Shown: piece after piece, positions 1 to 9,040 of the stretch
Layout of the letters: every line of letters starts with the position of its first letter
How positions within the stretch are numbered: position 1 is the first letter of the stretch
Assembly: GCA_040877445.1 (NCBI GenBank)
Contig: JBBDNT010000311.1
Location: 1-11,022, forward strand
Source: JBBDNT01 sp040877445
GTDB taxonomy: Bacteria > Planctomycetota > Planctomycetia > Planctomycetales > Planctomycetaceae
Length of the DNA: 11,022 nt
Direction of reading: 5' to 3'
Program-made: the position numbers and the translations under genes
The notes under the pieces: model-generated
Database searches by the model: none
The model's input: only the letters and a program-made list of their open reading frames with translations
What the model was told of the DNA's origin: nothing

Positions 1-3
1 GCC

Positions 4-31
4 GGGGGCTTTCGCTGCGCGAAGCGCCCCC
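4..31 (-). terminator. Terminator-like GC hairpin downstream of the SGNH gene
   Basis: GGGGGC (4-9) pairs with GCCCCC (26-31), and TTCG (11-14) pairs with CGAA (20-23). The loop is 5 nt and a small internal mismatch separates the two helices. The hairpin lies about 25 nt past the stop of the leftward SGNH gene, where a terminator is expected. The window edge hides the place where a leftward U-tract would be, so intrinsic termination is inferred from stem strength and position only. Confidence 0.45.
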
Positions 32-57
32 GCCACCCGACGACGACGAGAGAAAGC

Positions 58-1380
58 TCACGGCGACTCGGCCGCCGCGCCGTTCTCGCCCAACTCGCGA
101 ACGAACCAGTCGGCCACGATTCGGGCGACCTGGTCGTTCCCCGACGCGTTGATGTGCAGATCGTCGAAGAACACCGTCTCGTCTTTCGGAAGCTGGCCGT
201 CGAGGTCGATGCAAGGCACGTCGCGCTCGCGGCACACCTCGCGCATCGCGCCGTTGAAGCCGGCGACGATTTGCTCCATGACCTCCGGCACGTACACGCC
301 GCTTTGTTGGAACAGCGTGAAGGTGTCGGTCACCTCCGCCGGAAGATCCTTTCCATACCGCGTGGGATGCGTCGTCAGCACGGGCTTCAGGTTCAGCTCG
401 CGGCAAGTCTCGATGATCCGTTCGAGCTCCTCGCGGTAGGAAGCGACCATCAGATCGTAATCCGGGGGAAGATCCTCGAGCGGATTCTCGCGCAGTTTCT
501 GCCGACGAACGATGCGATCCTCGGCGATCCACGCCCCGGTGTCGTGCGGACTCGACGATTCATCCTCGGCGAACAACGCCCGCCACGCGCGGGGAATCGC
601 CGAGCGGCGGTAGTAGAAATAGAAGGGGACGTCCGGTTTCGCGGGGGTGAGCACGTTCTGCTCCGTGCCGGCGACGACATCGACGTGGACGCCGTCGAGC
701 CGCACGTTGATGTCGTCCAGGCCGCAGCAGACGATCACCCAGTCGAACTTCTTCGCAAGCGCGTAATTCCGCAGCAGGTAGTCGTACTGGATGGCGATCG
801 TGCCGGGAATGCCGGCGTTCCCGACGAACACATCGCGATCGAGCCGCGACGCGAGCTGCTCCTGAAGCTGCCAGGGCCAGCTTCGCCGATCGGTGACGTA
901 GCGGGCTTCGACGAAGGTGCTGCCCACGCAGAGGATCTTCAAGTCGACCTCGTCGAGCTTCACCTCGGGGCCGCGGACTCCCAGCGAGTTCACCGAATAC
1001 GTGATCTCGCCCGAAATGCCTTGCATCCCTTCCGCCGCGACGCTCTCGCGAACGCCGGGCGCCAACGGAACTTGCTCCGGAACCGGCGGAACCGCGACGC
1101 GCGCGGCGATCTCCAGAACGAAGACCACTCCCAGCGCGGCATAGGTTCCGATCAGCAAAGGCTTGAGAAGCCTTCCCGTGCGAAGCACGACCGCCAGCAC
1201 GAGAATGTAGACGGCCGTCGCGCCGAGCACCGCGTAGTCGATCGTGGTGAGCGCCCCGTAATCTTCGAACAACGCGAACGACGCCACCGCGATGCAATGC
1301 GCGATTACCGGCAACAGCAGCAGGATCGTCCAGATCGAAAGCGACGGCTTCGCGGGCGCCGCGGCGTCGGTGGCGGTCAT
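58..1380 (-). CDS. Membrane-anchored SGNH/GDSL-type hydrolase-like protein
   Basis: A 440-residue protein with three hydrophobic segments (about 17-37, 47-67, 73-93) followed by an SGNH-fold domain (about 146-430). The S-L-G-V-R-G-P stretch (132-138) is the usual context just before this domain in planctomycete homologues. Block I reads C-V-G-S-T-F-V-E (151-158), so the nucleophile would be Ser154 or, by strict alignment with GDS, Thr155. Block III is C-G-L-D-D (219-223), with Asp in place of the usual Asn. Block V is D-D-L-H (406-409), supplying the Asp/His pair. The family includes esterases and O-acetyl hydrolases acting on polysaccharides, but nothing here fixes a substrate. Chain order suggests the catalytic domain is tethered to the membrane. 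The ATG is preceded by GGAGA (1388-1392) at 7 nt, which supports this start. Block I and III changes leave catalytic activity uncertain. The gene is divergent from the sulfatase. Confidence 0.8.
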   Translation of the reverse strand: MTATDAAAPAKPSLSIWTILLLLPVIAHCIAVASFALFEDYGALTTIDYAVLGATAVYILVLAVVLRTGRLLKPLLIGTYAALGVVFVLEIAARVAVPPVPEQVPLAPGVRESVAAEGMQGISGEITYSVNSLGVRGPEVKLDEVDLKILCVGSTFVEARYVTDRRSWPWQLQEQLASRLDRDVFVGNAGIPGTIAIQYDYLLRNYALAKKFDWVIVCCGLDDINVRLDGVHVDVVAGTEQNVLTPAKPDVPFYFYYRRSAIPRAWRALFAEDESSSPHDTGAWIAEDRIVRRQKLRENPLEDLPPDYDLMVASYREELERIIETCRELNLKPVLTTHPTRYGKDLPAEVTDTFTLFQQSGVYVPEVMEQIVAGFNGAMREVCRERDVPCIDLDGQLPKDETVFFDDLHINASGNDQVARIVADWFVRELGENGAAAESP

Positions 1381-1766
1381 GGCCGCTTCTCCAGTTCGGG
1401 CTGTTGGTCGAACGAATCCGACCGATGCGGCTCGGCTCCGCGACCGCGCGGGCGATCATCGAAAGATGACGACGACCGCTGCCGCGATCGAAGCCATTGG
1501 AGATATCGTGGCGGATCGTGAACGCGGGATGCCGCGGCGAGAGGTTCGACAGGAGCGGCAGTATAGCCCGCTTCCGAGCGGCAATCAAGCAGCCCACATG
1601 GACGACATGGCAAAGCATGTCGAACCGGCGGGCGTCCATCGGGAGGTTTCGACCGCAGGCCCTCGGACGGTTCCTCAGCGGCGGCCGGTCATCGGCCCCC
1701 TGCGAGGGCGCGAAACCGCAAGCGAGGGTGGTCGCCGTCCGCGGATCGGCTTAGTATGAGCGGATC
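1381..1766. other. Divergent intergenic region, SGNH gene / sulfatase
   Basis: 386 bp without a convincing gene. It holds a clear leftward promoter (1560-1588) and the Shine-Dalgarno sequence of the SGNH gene (1388-1392). On the sulfatase side TAGTAT (1752-1757) could be a -10 element. It would start transcription within a few bases of the ATG at 1767, giving a near-leaderless mRNA; no good -35 or strong Shine-Dalgarno is visible there. Open frames crossing this region have no recognisable domains and only continue antisense frames of the flanking genes. Confidence 0.5.
1560..1588 (-). promoter_or_regulatory. Sigma70-type promoter for the SGNH gene
   Basis: On the minus strand TTGATT (1583-1588) is followed after exactly 17 nt by TATACT (1560-1565), a good match to TTGACA/TATAAT. 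It would give a leader of roughly 170 nt before the ATG at 1380. The -10 and the six downstream bases (TATACTGCCGCT) recur exactly at the promoter of the oxidoreductase-dapA operon. Confidence 0.6.
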
Positions 1767-3599
1767 ATGATCCACCACATTCGAATTCAATCGTCGATCG
1801 TCGCCTTCGTACTGGGAATCGCCCTCGTGGGGCCGGCGCGTGCCGACTCCGACGCCCCGCAGCGGCCGAACATCGTCTGGATCACCTGCGAGGACATCAG
1901 CGCCCACCTCGGGTGTTACGGTCACGAGCACGCCCGCACGCCGCATCTCGATCGGTTCGCGGAGCAGGGGGTGCGATATCGCCGCGCCTTCGCCACGGCC
2001 GGGGTCTGCGCGCCGAGCCGGTCTTGCATCATCACCGGGATGTATCAGTGCGCGCTCGGCTCGCAGCACATGCGCTCGAAGGCCACGCTGCCGGAGCACA
2101 TCCGCGGCTTTCCCGAGTATCTGCGCGAAGCGGGCTACTACTGCACCAACAACAGCAAGACCGACTACAACTTTCAGCATCGCCGCCAAACGTGGGACGA
2201 AAGCAGCGGCAAGGCGCACTGGAAGCACCGCCGGCCGGGGCAGCCGTTCTTCGCGGTGTTCAACATCACCGGAACTCACGAGTCGCAAATCTGGGGAGGC
2301 GACCCGTCGGCGGAACTCCGCGAGAAACTCGAACTCCCGCCGTACTATCCCGACACGCCCGCCGTCCGCCGCGACTGGGCCCGCTACCACGAACTGATCG
2401 CCGCGATGGATCGGCGGGTGGGAGAACTGCTCGCGGAACTCGAGGACGCCGGTCTCGCCGACGACACCATCGTGTTCTACTACTCGGACCACGGGGCCGG
2501 CATGCCGCGCGCGAAACGCTGGCTGTACGATTCCGGCATGCACGTGCCTTTCATCGTGCGCTGGCCGGGCAAACTGAACGGGGGAACCGTCGAGGACCGG
2601 CTGGTGAGCTTCGTCGACCTCGCGCCGACCGTGCTGTCGCTCGCCGGCGTGCCGATCCCCGAGCATCTGCAAGGGAAAGCGTTTCTCGGCGCGAAGGCGG
2701 CGGAGCCGCGGGAGTACGTCTTCGCCGCCCGCGATCGGATGGACGAACGGCACGACTTCGTTCGCGCCGTCCGCGACCGGCGGTTCAAGTACCTTCGCAA
2801 CTACGATCACTTTCAGACGCAAGCGCTGCATCTCGACTACGCCGAGCGGAACGCGACGATGAAGGAACTGCGACGGCTGCACGCCGAAGGGAAACTCGAC
2901 GCGACCCAGAGCCGATTCCTCGCCCCATCGCGGCCGCCGGAAGAACTGTACGATCTTGAAGGCGACCCGCACGAGATCCGCAATCTCGCGGGTTCTCCCG
3001 AGCATGCGGAAACGCTCGATCGGTTCCGCCGCGCGCTCGAGCAGTGGCAGATCGACATCCGCGACACCGGCTTTCTGCCCGAACCGGAACTCGTGGCCCA
3101 TGCGGGGCGGGAAGGCATTTACGCCACAGTTCGTGAAGATGAGGAACTATTGCCGCTCGCGCGCCTGCATGAAGTCTCCCGGCTGAGCATCGCGGGAAAG
3201 GAATCGCTGCCGGGGCTGACGCGCGCCCTGAAGGACGAGAGCGCGGCGGTGCGCTATCGGGCGGCGATCGGATTGCTGGCCTTGGGGATCGACGCGGCTT
3301 CCGCGAAGCCCGCGCTCGAACAGGCGCTCGAGGACGAGTCGCCGAGCGTGCGGATCGCGGCGGCCCGCGCCCTGTGCGGACTGGGGGATGCGGACCGCGG
3401 CGTGAAAGTTCTGATCGAGGCGCTGGGGCATCCCCAGGGGGAGGCGCGGATGCTCGCCATCGACTTCCTCGACGCGCTTCCCGTCGAGCAGAGTCGCCCG
3501 GCGTTCGCGGCGGTCGAGCGCGTCGAGCCGGACCAGGGGGGCTATGTCGCCCGCATCGCCGAGCATTTGCTGGCCAAGCTCCGCCCGCCGGTCGACTGA
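1767..3599 (+). CDS. Secreted C-type sulfatase with C-terminal HEAT-like repeats
   Basis: A 610-residue type I sulfatase (arylsulfatase / heparan N-sulfatase-like), predicted to hydrolyse sulfate esters or N-sulfates of polysaccharides outside the cytoplasm. A signal peptide (hydrophobic 9-22, A-R-A-D cleavage region near 24-27) precedes the fold. The metal-site motif C-E-D is at 41-43. The formylglycine motif C-A-P-S-R is at 81-85, with Cys81 to be oxidised by a maturase not present in this window. The second metal motif S-D-H-G is at 240-243, and the E-E-L-Y-D-L block typical of the family's C-terminal subdomain is at 392-397. After the usual sulfatase end (about 440), residues 475-606 form about three HEAT-like helical repeats (A-V-R-Y-R-A-A, S-V-R-I-A-A-A), an extension likely for protein or envelope binding. 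Substrate cannot be assigned from sequence. Start is ATG with weak ribosome-binding context, but the signal peptide fits it well. Confidence 0.9.
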   Translation: MIHHIRIQSSIVAFVLGIALVGPARADSDAPQRPNIVWITCEDISAHLGCYGHEHARTPHLDRFAEQGVRYRRAFATAGVCAPSRSCIITGMYQCALGSQHMRSKATLPEHIRGFPEYLREAGYYCTNNSKTDYNFQHRRQTWDESSGKAHWKHRRPGQPFFAVFNITGTHESQIWGGDPSAELREKLELPPYYPDTPAVRRDWARYHELIAAMDRRVGELLAELEDAGLADDTIVFYYSDHGAGMPRAKRWLYDSGMHVPFIVRWPGKLNGGTVEDRLVSFVDLAPTVLSLAGVPIPEHLQGKAFLGAKAAEPREYVFAARDRMDERHDFVRAVRDRRFKYLRNYDHFQTQALHLDYAERNATMKELRRLHAEGKLDATQSRFLAPSRPPEELYDLEGDPHEIRNLAGSPEHAETLDRFRRALEQWQIDIRDTGFLPEPELVAHAGREGIYATVREDEELLPLARLHEVSRLSIAGKESLPGLTRALKDESAAVRYRAAIGLLALGIDAASAKPALEQALEDESPSVRIAAARALCGLGDADRGVKVLIEALGHPQGEARMLAIDFLDALPVEQSRPAFAAVERVEPDQGGYVARIAEHLLAKLRPPVD

Positions 3600-3971
3600 G
3601 GATCCGTAAGGACGCCTTCGAAGTTCGAATTCGTGTCGCGTCGGCCCATCGTGGGAACTTCGGCTGCGCGTTTCGGAACCGGACGGGTGCGACGGAAAGG
3701 AGTCCGCGGAGGCCACCGGTGGATGATCTTCACGCCGCACCTTAAGTGCCGCCGTCCACGAACCGGCACGATCCGCGCGTAAGGCAATACGCGACAATCC
3801 CTTGCGACCGCTACCGGAATTCCCGATTTACGGTCCGGCGGGACCGCGTACAATCTCCGAAGATCGGGCCGTTCCGGTGATGGTCCGGCAGGACGAAATG
3901 GGAAGTCGCGTCCTGCGTGAACGGGATGGAGTGCCGTCCACGCTCGGCCCCCTACTCCGCAAGGAACCTCC
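3600..3971. other. Intergenic region, sulfatase / Ser-Thr kinase
   Basis: 372 bp with no supported gene. It contains a 10-bp perfect palindrome CCACCGGTGG (3713-3722), a candidate promoter (3827-3854), and the kinase Shine-Dalgarno AAGGA about 6 nt before the ATG at 3972. No clear intrinsic terminator for the sulfatase was found. Confidence 0.5.
3827..3854 (+). promoter_or_regulatory. Candidate promoter for the kinase gene
   Basis: TACAAT (3849-3854) is a strong -10 match. TTTACG (3827-3832), 16 nt upstream, is a partial -35 match. The spacer contains the inverted repeat GGTCC (3832-3836) / GGACC (3841-3845), which could be an operator or chance in GC-rich DNA. The leader to the ATG would be about 110 nt. 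Confidence 0.4.
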
Positions 3972-5477
3972 ATGCCCTCCCGCTGGATCTGGCCGTTCGA
4001 GCTTCGGGACAAGATCGGCGTCGGCGGCATGGGCGTCGTCTACCGGGCTCGTTACGTGAAGGACGGGCGGTTGGTGGCGGTGAAGTTGCTGCCCGACGAC
4101 GTGACGACGAACCCGACGATCGCCGCCCGTTTCCGCCGCGAGATGGAACTGCTGAAGGCGTTGAAGCACCCGCACATCGTGCAGTGCTTCGGAGGCGTCT
4201 CGGACGAGAAACAGGCGTTCTACGCGATGGAGTTGGTCGAGGGGGGCACCCTCGCCGAACTGCTGCACAAGAAAGGCCGCTTCTCTCCGGACGAGACGAT
4301 CCGCTACGGCCTGCAGATGTGCGGCGCGTTGGCGCACGCCCATGCCGCCGGCGTGATTCATCGCGACGTCAAGCCGGGGAACTTCCTGCGGACCGATGAC
4401 GGAAACCTCAAGCTCAGCGACTTCGGCATCGCCTTCGTGGCCGGGGAAAGCCGGCTGACGAGCGACGGGAAGACGGTGGGGTCGTTCCCGTACATGGCCC
4501 CGGAGCAGATTCGCGGCAAGCCGCCGCTGTCGTATCAGACCGACCTGTACGCGCTGGGCTGCGTCTTGTTCGAGATGCTCACGGGGAAGCCCCCGTTCCT
4601 ATCGGACTTGCCGGCGGACCTGATGCGGATGCACCTCGAAGAGACGCCTCCTCCGGTATCCGACCTCGTCCCCGATTGCCCGATTCTTCTGGAGAACGCG
4701 ATCCTGCGGCTGCTGGAGAAGGATCCGGAGAAACGCCCCTCCGGCGCGGACGAGGTCGCGGGCTGGCTGGAACAGGCCGCCCGCGAGCGGGAGGTCAGCG
4801 GAGCGTCGGGCGCTCCGGCCGATGCGCAAGCCACGGTCGAAGCGCCGCAGATCCGCGCGCAAGCGGCGAAGTTGCCCAGGCCGGCGCGGGTCCGCCACGT
4901 GGTCTCGCCGCACGACGCGGCTCCCGCGGAAGACCGCGCGGCGGGGGGCGTGTGGCGAATCGCCACGGCGGTCTGCGCGGCGGTCATCGTCGCGCTGGTC
5001 GTGTGGAACTCGGTGCTCCGCGCACAGGCGGCGCGGGTCGAACACGCGGAGAGGCAATGGATCGCCGCGCTCGCGCCGACGAACCCGGTCGAAGTGCGGC
5101 GGATGGCTGCCGAGGCGTTGGGGCGCTTCGACACCGACGCGGGGAAGGTCGTCGAAGCGCTGGCCGCCAGCTTGAAGGACGCCGACCCGATGGTCCGCGT
5201 GAGGAGCGTGGAGTCGCTGTCGCGCATCGGCTCGCCGGCCCGCGACCAGATTACCGTGCTGCAAAAGGTGCGTGCCCATGACGAAAACCAGCTCGTGCGG
5301 ATCGCCGCCGCCGAGGCGATCGCCACGCTGGAACGAACCGACGAACGCGGCGGGTGGACGTGGCCTCTGGTCGGACTGACGATCGCGGGGCTGATCGCCG
5401 CGGGGGCGTGGTGGATCCGCCGCGAGATCCGCGTCGAACAAGAGACGCGGCTTTCGCGCTCGCCGCAATTGCGATAG
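3972..5477 (+). CDS. Transmembrane Ser/Thr protein kinase with HEAT-like domain between two membrane segments
   Basis: A 501-residue Hanks-type (PknB-like) kinase predicted to phosphorylate Ser/Thr of cytosolic proteins. Its catalytic elements look intact: Gly-rich loop I-G-V-G-G-M-G (15-21), V-A-V-K with Lys38, catalytic loop H-R-D-V-K-P-G-N (130-137, Asp132), D-F-G (150-152), A-P-E (176-178) and D-L-Y-A-L-G (191-196). A low-complexity Ala/Pro linker (about 272-325) leads to a membrane segment (about 329-347). Residues 372-455 form two HEAT-like repeats (V-R-R-M-A-A-E-A-L; V-R-V-R-S-V-E-S-L; V-R-I-A-A-A-E-A-I), and a second membrane segment follows (463-482) with a short basic tail. If the kinase is cytosolic, the HEAT-like part faces outside and could be the sensor; this topology is inferred. 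AAGGA 6 nt before the ATG supports the start. The stop lies 2 bp from the stop of the convergent ATPase gene. Confidence 0.9.
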   Translation: MPSRWIWPFELRDKIGVGGMGVVYRARYVKDGRLVAVKLLPDDVTTNPTIAARFRREMELLKALKHPHIVQCFGGVSDEKQAFYAMELVEGGTLAELLHKKGRFSPDETIRYGLQMCGALAHAHAAGVIHRDVKPGNFLRTDDGNLKLSDFGIAFVAGESRLTSDGKTVGSFPYMAPEQIRGKPPLSYQTDLYALGCVLFEMLTGKPPFLSDLPADLMRMHLEETPPPVSDLVPDCPILLENAILRLLEKDPEKRPSGADEVAGWLEQAAREREVSGASGAPADAQATVEAPQIRAQAAKLPRPARVRHVVSPHDAAPAEDRAAGGVWRIATAVCAAVIVALVVWNSVLRAQAARVEHAERQWIAALAPTNPVEVRRMAAEALGRFDTDAGKVVEALAASLKDADPMVRVRSVESLSRIGSPARDQITVLQKVRAHDENQLVRIAAAEAIATLERTDERGGWTWPLVGLTIAGLIAAGAWWIRREIRVEQETRLSRSPQLR

Positions 5478-5479
5478 CC

Positions 5480-6784
5480 CTACTTCTCGCGGAACACGCG
5501 CTGCAGCTCTTCGAGCGACGTCACGCCGTCCGCGACGGCGCGCAGGCCGTCGCCGCGGAAGGTCTGCATCTTCTCCTTGTCCGCCTGCTGGCGGATGGCG
5601 GTGGAATTCGCGCCCGCCGCGACCACTTGCTTCATGCCGGGCGTCATCTCGATGACCTGGAAGATCGGCGCCCGCCCGAGAAAGCCCACGCCGCCGCAAC
5701 GCTCGCAGATGACTTCCTCTTCGTTCTCGTCGAGCAGTTCACCCGGTTTGGGCGCTCGATAAAGCACCTTGGTCGTTTTCGGCAGCCCCGTCTTGGCGAG
5801 AATCTTCGGGTTGGGACGAAAGGCCTGCCGGCACTCCGTGCATAGCACGCGGACCAGTTTCGGCGAAATCGCCGCCTTCAGGCCGTCGGCGACGAGGGCC
5901 GGATCCCCCGCCCATTGCACCAGTTGAACGATGGCGTGGGCCGCGTCCTTGGCCTTTATCTCCGAGATCAGGACGAGCTTCTTCTGCCACTCGAGCACGG
6001 TCCGGGCCGCGGCGGGGTCTTCGAGCGGCTCGAGAAACACCACGTCCGCCTCGACGCGCACCAGCCGGCCGAGCACCGTCTCGAAGTCGTCCTTCGGATC
6101 GCGCTCGAACTCCGTGACGTTGAGAATCTTCCGCCCCCGCAGGCCGCCCAGATCGAAGACCGTGAACATGAACGCGTCGATCGATCGCATGATTCCCAGG
6201 GCCGTCGTCGACACGCCCGAATCGGGCGGCCCACAGGCCATCAGCAGCCCCCGCTTGTCCGCCGTCAGCCCGCGAATCTTCGCCTTCAACTCCGGCGTGA
6301 TGCCGATCGTCTCGGCCGTGTCGCGCGGCTGCTTGAGGTTCCGGCTGCGAAGAATCAAGCGTTCGAACCCGCCGCCGAGCGGTCGGCTGTCGACGAGAAT
6401 CTCGTACGGAATATCCTCGAGTTCCGCCTTGATGCCTCCCGACTGCGGGCGGCGGCGCTCCTGCACGTCGAGACCGGCGAGCAGCTTGAGCATCTGCGTG
6501 ATGATCAGCCCGTGCTGCTTCGAGAGCTTGCCGCCGGAGTAGGGGATCCCGTCGATGAACAGCCGCACGAGCGAGCCTTTCTCCCCCTTCGGCTCGATGA
6601 CGAGCTTTTCGGCGCGGCGGGAAAGGGCGTTCGTCACCAGCTCCTTGGCGGGGATCAGCCCCATCCGCGCGAGCTTGGCGTTCGCCTTCAGGTCCGCCTG
6701 GCGGCCCTCGAGCGAGCCTTTGAACTGGACGAGTTCGATTTCATCCTCGTCCTCATCGTCGTCGTCATCCCGGCGAAAGATCAC
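5480..6784 (-). CDS. GspE/PulE/PilB-family ATPase-like protein with degenerate P-loop
   Basis: A 434-residue homologue of type II secretion / type IV pilus assembly ATPases, which power pseudopilus or pilus extension from the cytoplasm. An acidic run (D/E, residues 6-16) is followed by an N2-like domain and a RecA-like domain. The Walker A region reads G-P-P-D-S-G-V-S-T (185-193), where the P-loop lysine is Val191, encoded by GTG. The Walker B region reads D-V-V-F-L-E-P-L-E-D (247-256) in place of the family's G-E-I-R-D pattern. The zinc-binding tetracysteine survives as C315-x2-C318 and C360-x2-C363, and the I-F-Q-V-I-E-M segment (374-380) is well kept. This identifies the family but argues against normal ATP hydrolysis; a structural or regulatory paralogue is more likely than an active motor. 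The start is GTG (6782-6784) with a perfect GGAGGT 5 nt upstream. No other secretion genes are nearby. It is shorter than typical GspE (about 500-560). Confidence 0.8.
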   Translation of the reverse strand: MIFRRDDDDDEDEDEIELVQFKGSLEGRQADLKANAKLARMGLIPAKELVTNALSRRAEKLVIEPKGEKGSLVRLFIDGIPYSGGKLSKQHGLIITQMLKLLAGLDVQERRRPQSGGIKAELEDIPYEILVDSRPLGGGFERLILRSRNLKQPRDTAETIGITPELKAKIRGLTADKRGLLMACGPPDSGVSTTALGIMRSIDAFMFTVFDLGGLRGRKILNVTEFERDPKDDFETVLGRLVRVEADVVFLEPLEDPAAARTVLEWQKKLVLISEIKAKDAAHAIVQLVQWAGDPALVADGLKAAISPKLVRVLCTECRQAFRPNPKILAKTGLPKTTKVLYRAPKPGELLDENEEEVICERCGGVGFLGRAPIFQVIEMTPGMKQVVAAGANSTAIRQQADKEKMQTFRGDGLRAVADGVTSLEELQRVFREK

Positions 6785-6795
6785 CGCTGACCTCC
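6782..6795 (-). promoter_or_regulatory. Ribosome binding site deciding a GTG start
   Basis: GGAGGT (complement of 6790-6795) sits 5 nt before GTG (complement of 6782-6784). No ATG occurs in frame nearby, so this Shine-Dalgarno fixes the start of the GspE-like gene. Confidence 0.7.
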
Positions 6796-6813
6796 ACTAC
6801 GGATTCGAAAGTC

Positions 6814-7047
6814 GACGCAAAGACACGAAGGGCGCAAAGGATACGATCGAACGCGATGATGCCCGTCGATGGAACGACGCGCAGATCCGAGAACACCGGG
6901 ATGGTGTCCATACCCGGCAAAGCGTCTTCGTCCGTCGAATTCAAGCGAATGTTTCGATGCTGCATCCCCGGAATTCGCGGACTCCCTCCCATTGCTCCAA
7001 CGAAGTCGATTCCGGTCTTCTTTGCGATCCTTTGCGATCTTTGCGTC
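6814..7047. repeat. Palindromic GCAAAG dispersed repeat (REP/MITE-like)
   Basis: The left arm (6814-6842, beginning GACGCAAAGA) and the reverse complement of the right arm (7020-7047, also beginning GACGCAAAGA) are near-identical at the ends and share repeated GCAAAG units. They enclose about 175 bp with no convincing gene. The element fills almost the whole gap (6785-7062) between dapA and the GspE-like gene. Repeats of this GCAAAG type are widespread in planctomycetes and some other phyla. It may be a non-autonomous element; no target duplication was confirmed. Confidence 0.6.
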
Positions 7048-7062
7048 GGAATGGAAAACTCC

Positions 7063-7964
7063 CTAGATCAACCCATAAGCCGTCAACGTTCCGGCCAGCG
7101 ACTTGCGGCTTGTCTCGTCCAGCGGGGTCAGCGGCAGGCGGACTTCGCCCGTGTCGCGACCCAGAAGCTGCATCGCCGCCTTCACCGGAATCGGGTTCGA
7201 CGCCAGCCCCAGCATGTCGCGGCAGAGCGGGAACAGCTTGCGGTGCCACTCCTGGGCTGTCCCAAGTTCGCCCGCCGCGAACGACCTCAGCAAGCCGAGC
7301 ATATCTTTCGGAACGACGTTCCCCACCACCGAGACCACGCCGCTTCCGCCGATCGACAACAGCGGCAACGTCAGGCTGTCGTCTCCGGAAAGGACTGTCA
7401 GATCGCTGCCGCAAAGGATCTGCGAGGCCTGGTCCATCGAGCCGGTCGCCTCCTTGACCGCCACGATGGTGGGGATTTCGGCGAGGCGGCAAATGGTTTC
7501 CGGCTCGATGTTCTTGCCGGTGCGGCCGGGGATGTTGTAGAGCACGATCGGAATTTCGACCGCCTTGGCGATTTCCTCGAAGTGGCGGAAGAAGCCGTCC
7601 TGCATCGGCTTGTTGTAGTACGGGCCGACGATCAGCGCGCCGTCGGCGCCGGCTTCGCGGGCTGCCTTCGTCAGGCGGATCGCCTCGGTCGTGCTGTTCG
7701 AGCCGGTGCCGGCCATCACCTTGATCCGCCCCGCCGCCTGCTTGCAGACGATCCGCACGACGCGCTCGTGCTCGTCGTGCGAGAGCGTGGGGCTTTCGCC
7801 GGTGGTGCCGACCGGGGCGAGGCAACCGGTCCCCGCCTCGACGTGGAAATCGACGAGCTTCCGCAGCGCGTCCTCGTCGACCGCGCTGTTTCGAAACGGC
7901 GTGACGAGCGCGACCGTGAGGCCGGCGAACTGCTCTCCCTTGCGTGCGGCTTGTGCGCGTGCCA

Positions 7965-7965
<1 letters not shown>
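7063..7965 (-). CDS. dapA: 4-hydroxy-tetrahydrodipicolinate synthase
   Basis: A 300-residue class I aldolase-fold enzyme that condenses pyruvate with aspartate semialdehyde, the first committed step of the lysine/diaminopimelate pathway (cytosol). All signature residues are visible: T-T-G-E-S-P-T (54-60, matching E. coli Thr44/Thr45), G-P-Y-Y-N-K-P (114-120), Y-N-I-P-G-R-T-G (143-150, matching Tyr133 and Arg138) and the Schiff-base lysine in V-K-E-A-T (Lys171). The arginine and the T-T-G-E-S context favour DapA over the sugar-acid aldolases and dehydratases of the same superfamily. Length is normal. The ATG at 7963-7965 overlaps the upstream stop as TGATG, with GGGAGAA about 8 nt before it, so the pair is probably translationally coupled. 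An in-frame TTG 15 nt upstream (7980) is less likely. Confidence 0.92.
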
Positions 7966-8882
<917 letters not shown>

Positions 8883-9011
8883 CGGTCCTGCTGCTCTCCT
8901 TCCCGAATCCCTTGTGAACCTGAATTCCCCGCGAGCCGGCGTGCGGAACGGCGAACGCGATGCGACGGCCCGCGACTCCCAGCCGCTCGAACCGCGGCGC
9001 GCGACAGCGGC

Positions 9012-9040
9012 AGTATATCCCACCGCCGCGCGGAAGTCAC
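9012..9040 (-). promoter_or_regulatory. Sigma70-type promoter of the oxidoreductase-dapA operon
   Basis: On the minus strand GTGACT (9035-9040) lies exactly 17 nt before TATACT (9012-9017). The 12-mer TATACTGCCGCT (complement of 9006-9017) is identical to that at the SGNH promoter. The leader would be about 125 nt. The rest of 8883-9162 shows no other feature. Confidence 0.5.

Noticed and set aside
154..1521. 455-codon open frame on the plus strand
   Set aside because: It is antisense to the SGNH gene, very rich in Arg/His/Asp/Val as GC-rich shadow frames are, and has no domain.
1689..3101. 470-codon open frame on the minus strand
   Set aside because: Antisense to the sulfatase, which has a signal peptide and full catalytic motifs.
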